Source of the DNA: Gillisia lutea
GTDB taxonomy: Bacteria; Bacteroidota; Bacteroidia; Flavobacteriales; Flavobacteriaceae
NCBI RefSeq assembly: GCF_021568705.1
Contig: NZ_JAKGTH010000009.1
Coordinates: 124,001-188,000 of the forward strand
Reading direction: 5' to 3'
DNA: 64,000 bases
Position 1 is the first letter of the stretch. Every line of letters starts with the position of its first letter. Positions 53,216-61,233 of the stretch are shown in pieces. The notes beneath the pieces are model-generated. The model did not search any database. It was given only the letters and a program-made list of their open reading frames with translations, and had not been told where the DNA came from. The translations under genes were made by a program, and so were the position numbers.

Positions 53216-53980
53216 ATGAAAAAAGTTATGTTAAGCGCTCTAGCGCTAATGTGTGGAACTATGGTCTTTGCTCAGTACAATGCAAATGACAGTGACATTA
53301 ACCAAAACGGGTATTACCATACCGCTACTGTTAGTCAAGTTGGTACGAACATTCATACCTCCGTTATAAATCAGGATGGATTTAGCAGTGATGCAATGGT
53401 GACTCAAACCGGAGAATGGCAGAATTCGAACATTGATCAGCAGGATGAACAACAGCATGCTGAAGTGACTCAAAGCGGTCATGGAAATGACTCTCAAATT
53501 ACTCAGGTTGGTGATAATGATAATTTTTTCTGGTGGTTGGATCCAATTAATAATGAAGCTTACGTAACTCAATCAGGTCGTCATGATACTTCTGAAATCA
53601 ATCAAGATGGAGATGACAATAAGGCTACTGTTACTCAAAGTGGATTTTTTGATTATTCTGGTGTAGAGCAAGATGGAAGTAACAACGAAGCAACTGTATC
53701 TCAAAGTGGAAGATTTAATTATTCTGATGTAACCCAAGATGGAGGTTATAATGATGCCACAGTAACTCAAAGTGGATTCCGTCAACATTCTGAAGTAACT
53801 CAAGATGGTTGGAGAAACGACGCTACTGTATTACAATCTGGTGGTATTAACTACTCTTGGGTATTACAAGATGGTAATGATAACATGGCTAACGTAACTC
53901 AATCCGGTTATGGAGATGTTAGTAATGTAGATCAAATTGGAAATAACAACGCTTCTACTGTAACTCAGTCAAGTTTCTAA
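53216..53980 (+). CDS. csgA: Curlin-type major amyloid subunit (CsgA-like), ten 22-residue repeats
   Basis: Secreted amyloid monomer, 254 residues. Signal peptide to F-A-Q (about residue 19). The mature part is about 20 strands of 11 residues, alternating V-T-Q-S-G and V-x-Q-D-G types, that is ten 22-residue curlin repeats; E. coli CsgA has five. Gln and Asn/Ser ladders align in each repeat. An 11-residue insert with F-F-W-W-L-D-P (about 103-112) breaks the register once. Highly acidic. At DNA level the repeats have a 66-bp period. Leads an operon with csgE, csgF and csgG, so curli assignment is strong. Confidence 0.9.
   Translation: MKKVMLSALALMCGTMVFAQYNANDSDINQNGYYHTATVSQVGTNIHTSVINQDGFSSDAMVTQTGEWQNSNIDQQDEQQHAEVTQSGHGNDSQITQVGDNDNFFWWLDPINNEAYVTQSGRHDTSEINQDGDDNKATVTQSGFFDYSGVEQDGSNNEATVSQSGRFNYSDVTQDGGYNDATVTQSGFRQHSEVTQDGWRNDATVLQSGGINYSWVLQDGNDNMANVTQSGYGDVSNVDQIGNNNASTVTQSSF
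53564..53970 (+). repeat. 66-bp tandem coding repeats of the curlin gene
   Basis: CTCAAAGTGGA recurs with 66-bp spacing (near 53634, 53700 and 53766), and neighbouring units vary only in the turn codons. This is the DNA image of the 22-residue protein repeat and a substrate for expansion or contraction by slippage. Confidence 0.8.
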
Positions 53981-54010
53981 AGATCACTTTAAACATTAAA
54001 AATGTAAAGA

Positions 54011-54048
54011 AATTAAGAGTTGTTTTTAAGATAAAACAGCTCTTAATT
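54011..54048 (+). terminator. Intercistronic hairpin between curlin gene and rest of operon
   Basis: AATTAAGAGTTGTTTT pairs with AAAACAGCTCTTAATT (16 bp, one G-U) across a six-base loop; followed by TTCTTAATT, a weak T run. Probably a partial terminator or 3' stabiliser that raises curlin over secretion proteins. Confidence 0.7.
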
Positions 54049-54069
54049 TTCTTAATTAAAACTCGTATC

Positions 54070-54591
54070 ATGAAAAAACTAGTTTATTTTAGTTTCGTTC
54101 TGATGTTGTTTCTTGTCTCTTACTTCCCCTCAAATGCACAAATAATAACTACAATATCAGCGGAAGGTTATTCAACGACAAATTTACAGGAGTGGACACT
54201 TTTTTCTCAAAATAGGCCAGCCGATGCTCTTTTGGCTAACAGGTATCAACAGGGGAATCAAATCTATATCCAACAAATTGGTGATGGAAATATAGTGGAA
54301 TCAAACATCAATGCTAAAAAAAGTGATGTTGAATTTTCACAAGATGGTAATGATAATTTTATTAACTTAACTGCTAATGTTAAAAGCTTAGTGGCTGATG
54401 TGGAACAGAATGGGAATAATAACTACTTCTTAGACAGTGTTAATTCTCCCACCAGTAATATCTCTATTAACTTAACACAAAATGGAGATAATTTGCTTTT
54501 TGAAAGATATGGATCAAATTCCATAGGCGATAATATCAGGTTTAATATGACCGGAGATTCAAAATCGATTATTGTAAGAAATTATAAATAA
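54070..54591 (+). CDS. Second curlin-like protein (CsgB-like)
   Basis: 173 residues with signal peptide (cleavage near S-N-A-Q). The middle has short curlin-like units: IYIQQIGDGN, VEFSQDGNDN, ADVEQNGNNN and INLTQNGDN, each Q-x-G, but irregular and only about four. A basic C-terminus follows (I-I-V-R-N-Y-K), as in CsgB nucleators whose last repeat is charged. The position second in the operon fits a nucleator or minor subunit. Nucleator role is inference. Confidence 0.7.
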   Translation: MKKLVYFSFVLMLFLVSYFPSNAQIITTISAEGYSTTNLQEWTLFSQNRPADALLANRYQQGNQIYIQQIGDGNIVESNINAKKSDVEFSQDGNDNFINLTANVKSLVADVEQNGNNNYFLDSVNSPTSNISINLTQNGDNLLFERYGSNSIGDNIRFNMTGDSKSIIVRNYK

Positions 54592-54594
54592 AGA

Positions 54595-55362
54595 ATGGGA
54601 TTCGTAAAGAAAATATTAAAGTTTAGATGCTTAATTACTGTGTCATTCTTATTTGTTTTTTTTACCGGAGTTTCTCAAAATTTTAATTCAAAAGTGGAGG
54701 CTATAATTACAGCTTCCAATGTTAATGATGGAATCTTAGAACTTATTTCATCTGCAAAAAATTTAACTGAGGCTAACTATAGTTTACGTTATGAATTTTC
54801 TGTAATAACCTATGATGAAAATAATAACTCTTCTAAAAACGCTCAGTCCGGCCGCTTTACCTTAGAACCATTTGAAGTGAAAAGCCTGTCTACAACCTCA
54901 GTTTCTATAGGTTCAGGCCAAAAGACAATCATACTACTGGTAATCTACAATCAGGATGATGAAGTTATAGGAACCGCCAGAGAAGTATATAATGACAAGG
55001 AGGCGGAAAGTAAACCTGCTGAAGAAAAATTATCTTATCAAAGGCCTAACGAAGGAATAGAATTAACGGGAATGGTAACCGAGAACACCAAAACTAAACC
55101 GGGAAAAGATTTTTATGGTTTTTTCTATCAGAAATATAGTTTAAGCCCGGAACAGGGAAATAAGATTATTTCTATAGATGAGGTAATTAGTTTTGGGAGA
55201 ACCACCAAAATAATGGTGAAGGTGGAAGATAAAATTGTTTTTCAATTTTATGCAAGACCTAAACTGGATTACCTAGAGGAAAAAGCCGATCAGGCTTTAA
55301 GGCAAGTAAATCGGTATTTTGAATATCTCAAAAATAGAAGTGAAAGCATTAATCATTACTAA
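54595..55362 (+). CDS. csgE: CsgE with extra CsgH/CsgC-like N-terminal domain
   Basis: Curli secretion cap and specificity factor, 255 residues against 129 in E. coli. Signal peptide to about residue 28. The C-terminal half (155-248) is CsgE: GKDFYGFFYQKYSLSP, then a strand pair and a terminal helix. Residues 32-132 form a separate all-beta domain, with Y-S-L-R-Y-E-F, NAQSGRFTLEP and TIILLVIYN, resembling the Ig-like curlin chaperones CsgH and CsgC. A fusion would join the chaperone that stops early fibril formation to the channel adaptor. The CsgE call is firm; the N-domain assignment is inference. Confidence 0.82.
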   Translation: MGFVKKILKFRCLITVSFLFVFFTGVSQNFNSKVEAIITASNVNDGILELISSAKNLTEANYSLRYEFSVITYDENNNSSKNAQSGRFTLEPFEVKSLSTTSVSIGSGQKTIILLVIYNQDDEVIGTAREVYNDKEAESKPAEEKLSYQRPNEGIELTGMVTENTKTKPGKDFYGFFYQKYSLSPEQGNKIISIDEVISFGRTTKIMVKVEDKIVFQFYARPKLDYLEEKADQALRQVNRYFEYLKNRSESINHY

Positions 55363-55374
55363 ATACAAGCGCCT

Positions 55375-55782
55375 ATGAAATCTATAACTTTACTTTTCTT
55401 TCTTATTATTGCAGGTTGTTTTTATACCCAGGCTCAGGAATTGGTGTATAGACCTGTTAATTCTGCTTTTGGTGGGAATCCCTATAATTATCAGTGGCTT
55501 CTAAGCTCTGCACAATCGCAAAATGGATTTAAGGATCCTAACGCCTCGGGTAGTGAGGAGCTCACAGAATTAGAACAATTTACTAAAAGTCTTAATTCCC
55601 AACTTTTAGGTCAGGTTACCCGGCAATTATTTACCGATCAATTTGGAAATTCAGGCTTACAACCCGGAAGTTATACTTTTGGGAGTTTGGCGGTAGATAT
55701 TTACCCGTCAGACCAAGGTCTCGTTATAAATATATTAGACACTAATACAGGCGAACAAACCCAAATTATAATACCAAACTAA
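55375..55782 (+). CDS. csgF: Curli assembly protein CsgF
   Basis: Small exported factor that binds the CsgG pore and anchors the nucleator at the surface. 135 residues with signal peptide (to T-Q-A-Q). The mature N-terminus ELVYRPVNSAFGGNPYN is the conserved pore-binding segment, nearly as in E. coli. Twelve bases behind csgE and eight before csgG. Confidence 0.92.
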   Translation: MKSITLLFFLIIAGCFYTQAQELVYRPVNSAFGGNPYNYQWLLSSAQSQNGFKDPNASGSEELTELEQFTKSLNSQLLGQVTRQLFTDQFGNSGLQPGSYTFGSLAVDIYPSDQGLVINILDTNTGEQTQIIIPN

Positions 55783-55790
55783 CCTATCTT

Positions 55791-57188
55791 ATGAACGTTA
55801 ACAGACTTATTTGCATGGTTGTTTTAGTAACCATGTTCACTTCCTGCGGGGCGGTTTTTAACCAACCTGTAGATGTGAAAGAAGCCAGAATTGGCGAAAC
55901 CTCCGCCGTCACGGAAAGACTTCAAAATTTACCTCTCCCGGAAGAACCGGTAGTTGTAGGAGTCTATAATTTCCGAGATCTCACCGGGCAATACAAACCT
56001 TCGGAAACCGGAAGCACTTTTAGTACAGCTGTAACTCAGGGGGCTACTTCAATTTTAATTAAAGCTTTAGAAGATTCTCGTTGGTTCGTTCCTATAGAAA
56101 GAGAGAATATAGGAAACTTACTTAACGAACGTAATATAATTAGATCTACTCGTCAGGAATATAGAGCATCTTCCAATCCTTCTGAACCACAACTGCCACC
56201 GTTACTATATGCTGGTGTACTTTTAGAAGGAGGGATCGTTTCTTATGATACCAATATTATAACGGGTGGAATGGGAGCTCGCTATTTTGGTGCGGGAGGA
56301 AGTACTCAATACCGTCAAGACAGGGTTACAATTTACTTAAGGGCCATTTCTACCTCAAGCGGTAAAATCTTAAAGAATGTGTATATATCTAAAACCATTC
56401 TTTCACAAGCCTTAGATGCAAGTTTGTTCCGGTATGTAAACTTCCAAAGGTTATTGGAGGCTGAGATAGGTTTTACTCGTAACGAACCTGTGCAACTGGC
56501 TGTTAAAGAAGCCATAGAAAAGGCTGTAGAATCTCTTATTGTAGAAGGCGTTAAAGATGACCTGTGGAAAGTAAAGGAAGGAGAGGGAATTGAAGCGCAG
56601 TTAATAGCCAATTATGATGCAGAGAAGGAAGAGGCTGAATTAACTAAGCTCTATGATAGAAAATTTATTGAAAGGAACTATTCTAACTCCTTTGGGCTTA
56701 GTATGGGAACCTCTTTATTAAGTGGAGATTATTCTAAACAAGATGTAGGACCACTAGTAAAGATTGATTATGAGCGCAATGTTATTCCCTCATTTTCTTT
56801 AAATATTTCAGCTAGTGCCTTCGAGTTGAAAAGCGGAGAGAATTATTCTCAGAAATTTGTAGGTCTTGAGGCTAATGCAAAATATTTGGTCTTACCTAAC
56901 GATGATCTTGGTCCATATCTATACGGAGGCCCCGGTGTAATTTTAGGTTTAAATGGAGGAGATGTTCCTGATGGAATGAGCAATTCCCATTTCAAATTAC
57001 AGTATGGACTGGGTCTGGAATATATGCTTACTGAAAAGTTAGGATTGAAGGCATTTGCCGAGCATAATATCCTTTTTGATGATGAGTTGGATTATGTTAT
57101 CAATGGAAAGAGGGATGATCACTTCTTCAATTTCGGACTTGGCGTAAACTTCTATCTTGGTAAATCCAATCAGGAGAAAAACAATTAA
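55791..57188 (+). CDS. csgG: Curli secretion pore CsgG with C-terminal barrel-like extension
   Basis: Outer-membrane lipoprotein that forms the nonameric curli channel. Lipobox T-S-C-G (Cys19), then CsgG domain to about residue 265 (VVVGVYNFRDLTGQYK, FVPIERENIGNLLNER, LLEGGIVSYDTN). E. coli CsgG is 277 residues; this one is 465. The extra 190 residues have eight or so alternating strands (SNSFGLSMGTSLLSGDY ... FNFGLGVNFYLG), like a small outer-membrane barrel of the OmpA/porin type. The channel function is secure, the role of the extension is unknown. Confidence 0.92.
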   Translation: MNVNRLICMVVLVTMFTSCGAVFNQPVDVKEARIGETSAVTERLQNLPLPEEPVVVGVYNFRDLTGQYKPSETGSTFSTAVTQGATSILIKALEDSRWFVPIERENIGNLLNERNIIRSTRQEYRASSNPSEPQLPPLLYAGVLLEGGIVSYDTNIITGGMGARYFGAGGSTQYRQDRVTIYLRAISTSSGKILKNVYISKTILSQALDASLFRYVNFQRLLEAEIGFTRNEPVQLAVKEAIEKAVESLIVEGVKDDLWKVKEGEGIEAQLIANYDAEKEEAELTKLYDRKFIERNYSNSFGLSMGTSLLSGDYSKQDVGPLVKIDYERNVIPSFSLNISASAFELKSGENYSQKFVGLEANAKYLVLPNDDLGPYLYGGPGVILGLNGGDVPDGMSNSHFKLQYGLGLEYMLTEKLGLKAFAEHNILFDDELDYVINGKRDDHFFNFGLGVNFYLGKSNQEKNN

Positions 57189-57206
57189 ACTTAAAAGATT
57201 CATCCT

Positions 57207-58694
57207 ATGAAAATAGTAAAATATATATTCGTCTTTTTATTTATCTCCCTCCTTGTTGGATGTAGTGAAGATACAATAGATTCATTTGGGGTAGGTAAAA
57301 TTACAGGTACTGTAGTTTCTCAGGGAGACAACGAACCAATCCAAAATGTGAAAATTTCAACCAATCCTGTTACTTCTACCGTTTTTACCGATGAAAACGG
57401 AGATTTTGTAATAGAGAATGTGCCTGCAGCAGAATATTCAATTCAAGCTAAAAAGGACGGCTTGTTAACTAAATTTGAAGGTGCGACAGTGCTCTCAAAT
57501 GCTGAAATAAATGTTATTTTTGAAATGTTACCTGATACAGGAAACAATCGGGAACCTACTACACCTCAGGCAATTTTTCCTGAAGATAATTCTACAGATC
57601 AAGATGTAACAATAGATTTTTCCTGGAGTTCTAGCGATCCCGATGGAGATGAGCTTGTATATGAACTACAATTAAGGAATAACGTAAATAATGATATTTT
57701 AAAGTATTCCAGTATAGTAGACACTACCTATACGGTTGAAGGTTTGCAATTTGGTTATAAGTACTTCTGGCAAATTAAGGTTACAGATAGTATAAACGAA
57801 CCTGTTTTAAGTCCGGTTTACTCATTTCAAACTGCGCAATATCCAAAAAGCAGGTATTTGTATGTGAAAAAGGTGGCTGGGAATAATGTTATATACTCCT
57901 CCGATAACGAGGGAAATGAGTATCAACTCACTTCGTCTAATTTAAATAGCTTTAGGCCAGTTAAAAATAACGCATCCAATAAGATTGCATTTCTAAGAAC
58001 AGTAGGAGGACAAACCCATTTATTCACTATGGATCCTGATGGAGCAAATCAAATTCAGGTCACATCCAATATTCCGGTGAATGGATTTAATCTGGATAAG
58101 ATAAGTTTCTCTTGGGCTCAGGATGGTGCCACATTAGTCTACCCGAATTACTCTAAATTATATAGCATTAATGCAACAGGGGGCGGAACCGCATTAGTTT
58201 ATCAAACTCCTAGTGGTAAATTTATTACCAATGTAGCTGTAAGTAAGGATAATAGCATAATAGCATTACTCACTAATAATGCAAATGGTTATGATGCATC
58301 CATTTATACCATTGACTTTAGCGGAGCGCAGTTAACAACAATTATAGACAATGTTACCGGTGCACTTGGCGGTTTAGATATATCTGTAGATAAAAAAACA
58401 CTTTTATATACTAGAGATATATCTGCATATGAAAGTGATGATTATAGACAACTCAATTCTCATATCTTCCTGTATACTTTTGTAACAGGCGCAAGTTTGG
58501 ATATAAGCACTTCTAAAGAAAATGGAACAAACGATTTTGAGCCGAGATTTTCACCTAATGAAGCCTTAGTTATCTTTACCAATACATCTAATGATGGCTT
58601 ATCTGCCAGAAATATATTTACCACCGAGATTGGCGGGGAAGATTCTGAACGGACTTTGATATTTGAAAATTCAATGATGCCAGACTGGGAATAA
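57207..58694 (+). CDS. Large lipoprotein with carboxypeptidase-regulatory, FnIII and propeller-like domains
   Basis: 495 residues, last gene of the curli operon. Lipobox L-V-G-C (Cys19). Residues 30-112 are a CarboxypepD_reg-like domain (GKITGTVVSQGD, DENGDFVIENVPAAEYSI). Residues 120-210 are FnIII-like (FSWSSSDPDGDELVYELQLR, YKYFWQIKV). Residues 215-495 have TolB/WD40-type repeats (FTMDPDGANQIQVTSN, FEPRFSPNEALVIFTNTS). Could anchor or recognise the fibre at the surface, but no data. Followed by a terminator at 58714. Confidence 0.75.
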   Translation: MKIVKYIFVFLFISLLVGCSEDTIDSFGVGKITGTVVSQGDNEPIQNVKISTNPVTSTVFTDENGDFVIENVPAAEYSIQAKKDGLLTKFEGATVLSNAEINVIFEMLPDTGNNREPTTPQAIFPEDNSTDQDVTIDFSWSSSDPDGDELVYELQLRNNVNNDILKYSSIVDTTYTVEGLQFGYKYFWQIKVTDSINEPVLSPVYSFQTAQYPKSRYLYVKKVAGNNVIYSSDNEGNEYQLTSSNLNSFRPVKNNASNKIAFLRTVGGQTHLFTMDPDGANQIQVTSNIPVNGFNLDKISFSWAQDGATLVYPNYSKLYSINATGGGTALVYQTPSGKFITNVAVSKDNSIIALLTNNANGYDASIYTIDFSGAQLTTIIDNVTGALGGLDISVDKKTLLYTRDISAYESDDYRQLNSHIFLYTFVTGASLDISTSKENGTNDFEPRFSPNEALVIFTNTSNDGLSARNIFTTEIGGEDSERTLIFENSMMPDWE

Positions 58695-58713
58695 AATTAA
58701 AGATTCTATTTAA

Positions 58714-58751
58714 GCAAAAAGGGGCAGCTATAAATTAGTTGTCCCTTTTGC
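58714..58751 (+). terminator. Terminator of the curli operon
   Basis: About 14 bp stem (AAAAGGGGCAGCTA with TAGTTGTCCCTTTT, two G-U) around a five-base loop, T run continuing to 58755. Confidence 0.75.
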
Positions 58752-58785
58752 TTTTGTAATACTTCACTAAGAATTGAAATCTGCT

Positions 58786-58793
58786 TATATTTG
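58786..58793 (+). promoter_or_regulatory. -7 box of purM
   Basis: TATATTTG (8/8), 18 bases before the ATG at 58812; it overlaps an in-frame TTG at 58791, so that start is rejected. Confidence 0.5.
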
Positions 58794-58811
58794 AAATCTC
58801 AAAATAAGTCC

Positions 58812-59990
58812 ATGAGCCAGGAAATAAGTAAAAGATATGCCGGTCGCGGTGTCTCAGCAGGAAAAGAAGACGTGCACAACGCTATAAAAAATGTTGATAA
58901 AGGATTGTTCCCGAAGGCATTTTGTAAAATAGTGCCAGATTTCCTTACCGGTGATAATGAGCATTGCTTAATTATGCATGCCGATGGAGCAGGAACTAAA
59001 ACATCTTTGGCTTATATGTATTGGAAAGAGACTGGAGATATTTCTGTATGGAAAGGTGTTGCTCAAGATGCTCTAATCATGAATATCGACGATCTTCTTT
59101 GTGTGGGAGCCACAGATAATATTATGCTCTCCTCCACTATTGGGAGAAATAAGAATTTAATTCCGGGAGAAGTTATTTCAGCAATAATTAATGGTACCGA
59201 GGAATTGCTTGCCGATTTAAAAAAGTTTGGAGTGGAGATCCATTCTACTGGTGGTGAAACAGCCGATGTTGGAGACTTGGTTAGAACAATTATCGTCGAT
59301 TCCACAGTTACCGCTCGAATGAAAAGGGAAGATGTTATCGATAATGCCAATATAATTCCCGGTGATGTGATTGTGGGGCTTTCTTCTTATGGTCAGGCCA
59401 GCTATGAAAGAGAATATAACGGAGGTATGGGAAGTAATGGTTTAACCTCTGCAAGGCACGATGTTTTCTCCAAGATATTAGCTAAAAAATATCCAGAAAG
59501 TTTTGACGCTACTATTCCCGAAGAACTTGTTTATTCAGGGTCGAAATCACTAACAGATAAAGTTGAAAATTCTCCATTAGATGCTGGTAGATTAGTATTA
59601 TCACCAACAAGAACTTATGCTCCAATTATTAAAGAGGTGCTTTCAAAATATAATAGTAATCAAATCCATGGTATGGTTCATTGTAGTGGAGGAGCGCAAA
59701 CTAAAATCTTACATTTTATAGATAATTTACATATTATTAAAGATAATATGTTTGAGGTACCACCATTATTCAAGCTTATTCAACAGGAAAGTAAAACCGA
59801 TTGGAAGGAGATGTACCAGGTTTTCAATATGGGGCATCGTATGGAGTTGTATGTAGACCAGAGTATTGCTCAAGACCTAATTGAAATATCTAATTCTTAT
59901 AATGTAGAGGCTAAAATTATTGGAAAAGTAGAAGCTTCACAGTCCAAAAAATTAACCATTAATAGTGAATTTGGAACATTTCAATATTAG
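58812..59990 (+). CDS. purM: Phosphoribosylformylglycinamidine cyclo-ligase (AIR synthase)
   Basis: Fifth step of purine synthesis, closing the imidazole ring with ATP. About 392 residues, longer than the 345 of E. coli but normal for Bacteroidetes. Motifs: RGVSAGKEDVHNAIKNV, HADGAGTKTSLAYMYW, ALIMNIDDLLCVGA and GGETADVGD. C-terminal domain has GMGSNGLTSARHD and HCSGGAQTKIL. Start at ATG 58812 gives the M-S-Q-E-I-S-K-R-Y-A opening. Confidence 0.88.
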   Translation: MSQEISKRYAGRGVSAGKEDVHNAIKNVDKGLFPKAFCKIVPDFLTGDNEHCLIMHADGAGTKTSLAYMYWKETGDISVWKGVAQDALIMNIDDLLCVGATDNIMLSSTIGRNKNLIPGEVISAIINGTEELLADLKKFGVEIHSTGGETADVGDLVRTIIVDSTVTARMKREDVIDNANIIPGDVIVGLSSYGQASYEREYNGGMGSNGLTSARHDVFSKILAKKYPESFDATIPEELVYSGSKSLTDKVENSPLDAGRLVLSPTRTYAPIIKEVLSKYNSNQIHGMVHCSGGAQTKILHFIDNLHIIKDNMFEVPPLFKLIQQESKTDWKEMYQVFNMGHRMELYVDQSIAQDLIEISNSYNVEAKIIGKVEASQSKKLTINSEFGTFQY

Positions 59991-60403
59991 TGAATATTAT
60001 TTTCTCGTGCCGACTGGCAGTTCATTTTACGAAGTATTATAAATGAGTATAACTTAGCACGGCCGCTTTATACTTATTTATAATTTCTTTGTACGAAATA
60101 CAGTAAAATAGAATAGCTAATATTATTAGTACTACAATTGTATTATTTTTTCTTCTATAATATTAAATTTTGTCGTTTTCACCTGTTGAAAACGAAATAC
60201 CTCAAATTGAAAAGTTGCTTTTTTGTAATCATATTTTCTTATCTAGCTTTCATCATTAGTGTTGGACCAAATAAATGGCCTTACATATTTTATAAATTAG
60301 ATAAATCGGAAGATAGTTAGAGGATTTTTGCGATTTGCAGGTTTAACGTTCTTTAAACATATGTTAAACTCATATTGTTCTAACTTGAAAGAAAGATACC
60401 TAA
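59991..60403. other. 413-base gap; one weak small frame and an inverted repeat
   Basis: Very AT-rich. Contains a possible 44-residue peptide (60186-60320) and, just before the next gene, the palindrome GTTTAAC ... GTTAAAC (60341-60347 and 60363-60369, 15-base spacer). No terminator for purM and no clear -7 box. Confidence 0.4.
60186..60320 (+). CDS. Possible 44-residue single-helix membrane peptide
   Basis: Frame open from a TTG at 60186, reading K-T-K-Y-L-K, a hydrophobic helix (FFVIIFSYLAFIIS) and an ordered tail V-G-P-N-K-W-P-Y then charged end. The composition is that of a small membrane protein, but the start codon is poor and I know no family. May be chance in AT-rich DNA. Confidence 0.3.
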   Translation: MKTKYLKLKSCFFVIIFSYLAFIISVGPNKWPYIFYKLDKSEDS

Positions 60404-61096
60404 ATGAAGAAGTCAAAGTATTTTTTGTGGTTATTGGCTATCATCTTAATATGTCTGAATGCCTTTGTAATTATTTTTTTAGATGAAATAATAAACAGAT
60501 GGATTAGAGCTATTACCATGTTACTGTTTTTTGTGCTTTTTCTAAGCTCGAGATTCTACAACAAAAAGGGACTCATTGTATTTGCTCTATTACTTTTGTG
60601 TGACTTCTTGCTTATAAAATACGAAAATCCAATTTTCAATAATTTGATCTTTGTAATTAGATTGATTTGCTACCTTTTACTAGGCTTCATGGTAATTGGT
60701 TATATAAAGAAGCTTCAACTGAAGCTTTTACCCTCCATCATTTTTATAAGTGCCTTAGTCTTAAATCTATTTTTGCTCAATTACCTAAATGATACAATAA
60801 GTATGGGGAATGCCTCACCTATTCTAAATATCTTATTTCTAATTTATGGTATTTCTATAATATTTTGTGTGACTGCGGCGGTAACTTATAATAACAGATA
60901 CGACAATGATACATCACTGTTTTTTTTAGGAGCAGTTTTAGGTCTGGTCTTATCAGATTTAAGTTTTTTTATAGCATTCTACTTGGAGTTTTTCGAATTC
61001 TATTTAGTGGATAGAATAACAAATATTCTTGGGATAATTTTCCTATTAAAGTTCATGCAATTACAAAGAAGCTATAAAAAAGCGCTACTTGATTAA
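60404..61096 (+). CDS. Multi-pass membrane protein, YhhN-like
   Basis: 230 residues with seven to eight hydrophobic helices covering most of the length and a basic C-terminus (QLQRSYKKALL). The pattern and the segment S-L-F-F-L-G-A-V-L-G then S-D-L-S-F-F resemble YhhN/TMEM86 (lysoplasmalogenase-like) proteins; assignment is weak. Own transcript probably, with an inverted repeat 35-63 bases upstream. No catalytic residue can be named. Confidence 0.5.
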   Translation: MKKSKYFLWLLAIILICLNAFVIIFLDEIINRWIRAITMLLFFVLFLSSRFYNKKGLIVFALLLLCDFLLIKYENPIFNNLIFVIRLICYLLLGFMVIGYIKKLQLKLLPSIIFISALVLNLFLLNYLNDTISMGNASPILNILFLIYGISIIFCVTAAVTYNNRYDNDTSLFFLGAVLGLVLSDLSFFIAFYLEFFEFYLVDRITNILGIIFLLKFMQLQRSYKKALLD

Positions 61097-61233
61097 TATC
61101 GGTTCGGTTAAAAGACTTCAGTGATGCCTTCTTAAATCTAATCTTATAGAGAGCCGCTATCTTTGTTTAAATGCTATTCTAATAATTCGGACAAATTATC
61201 GTAAATTCGCCTTGAAAAATCATCCTAAAATTT

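Noticed and set aside
53564-53970. Regular 66-bp repeats that resemble an array
   Set aside because: They are in frame, vary at turn codons, and encode curlin repeats; there are no uniform spacers and no cas genes, so not CRISPR.
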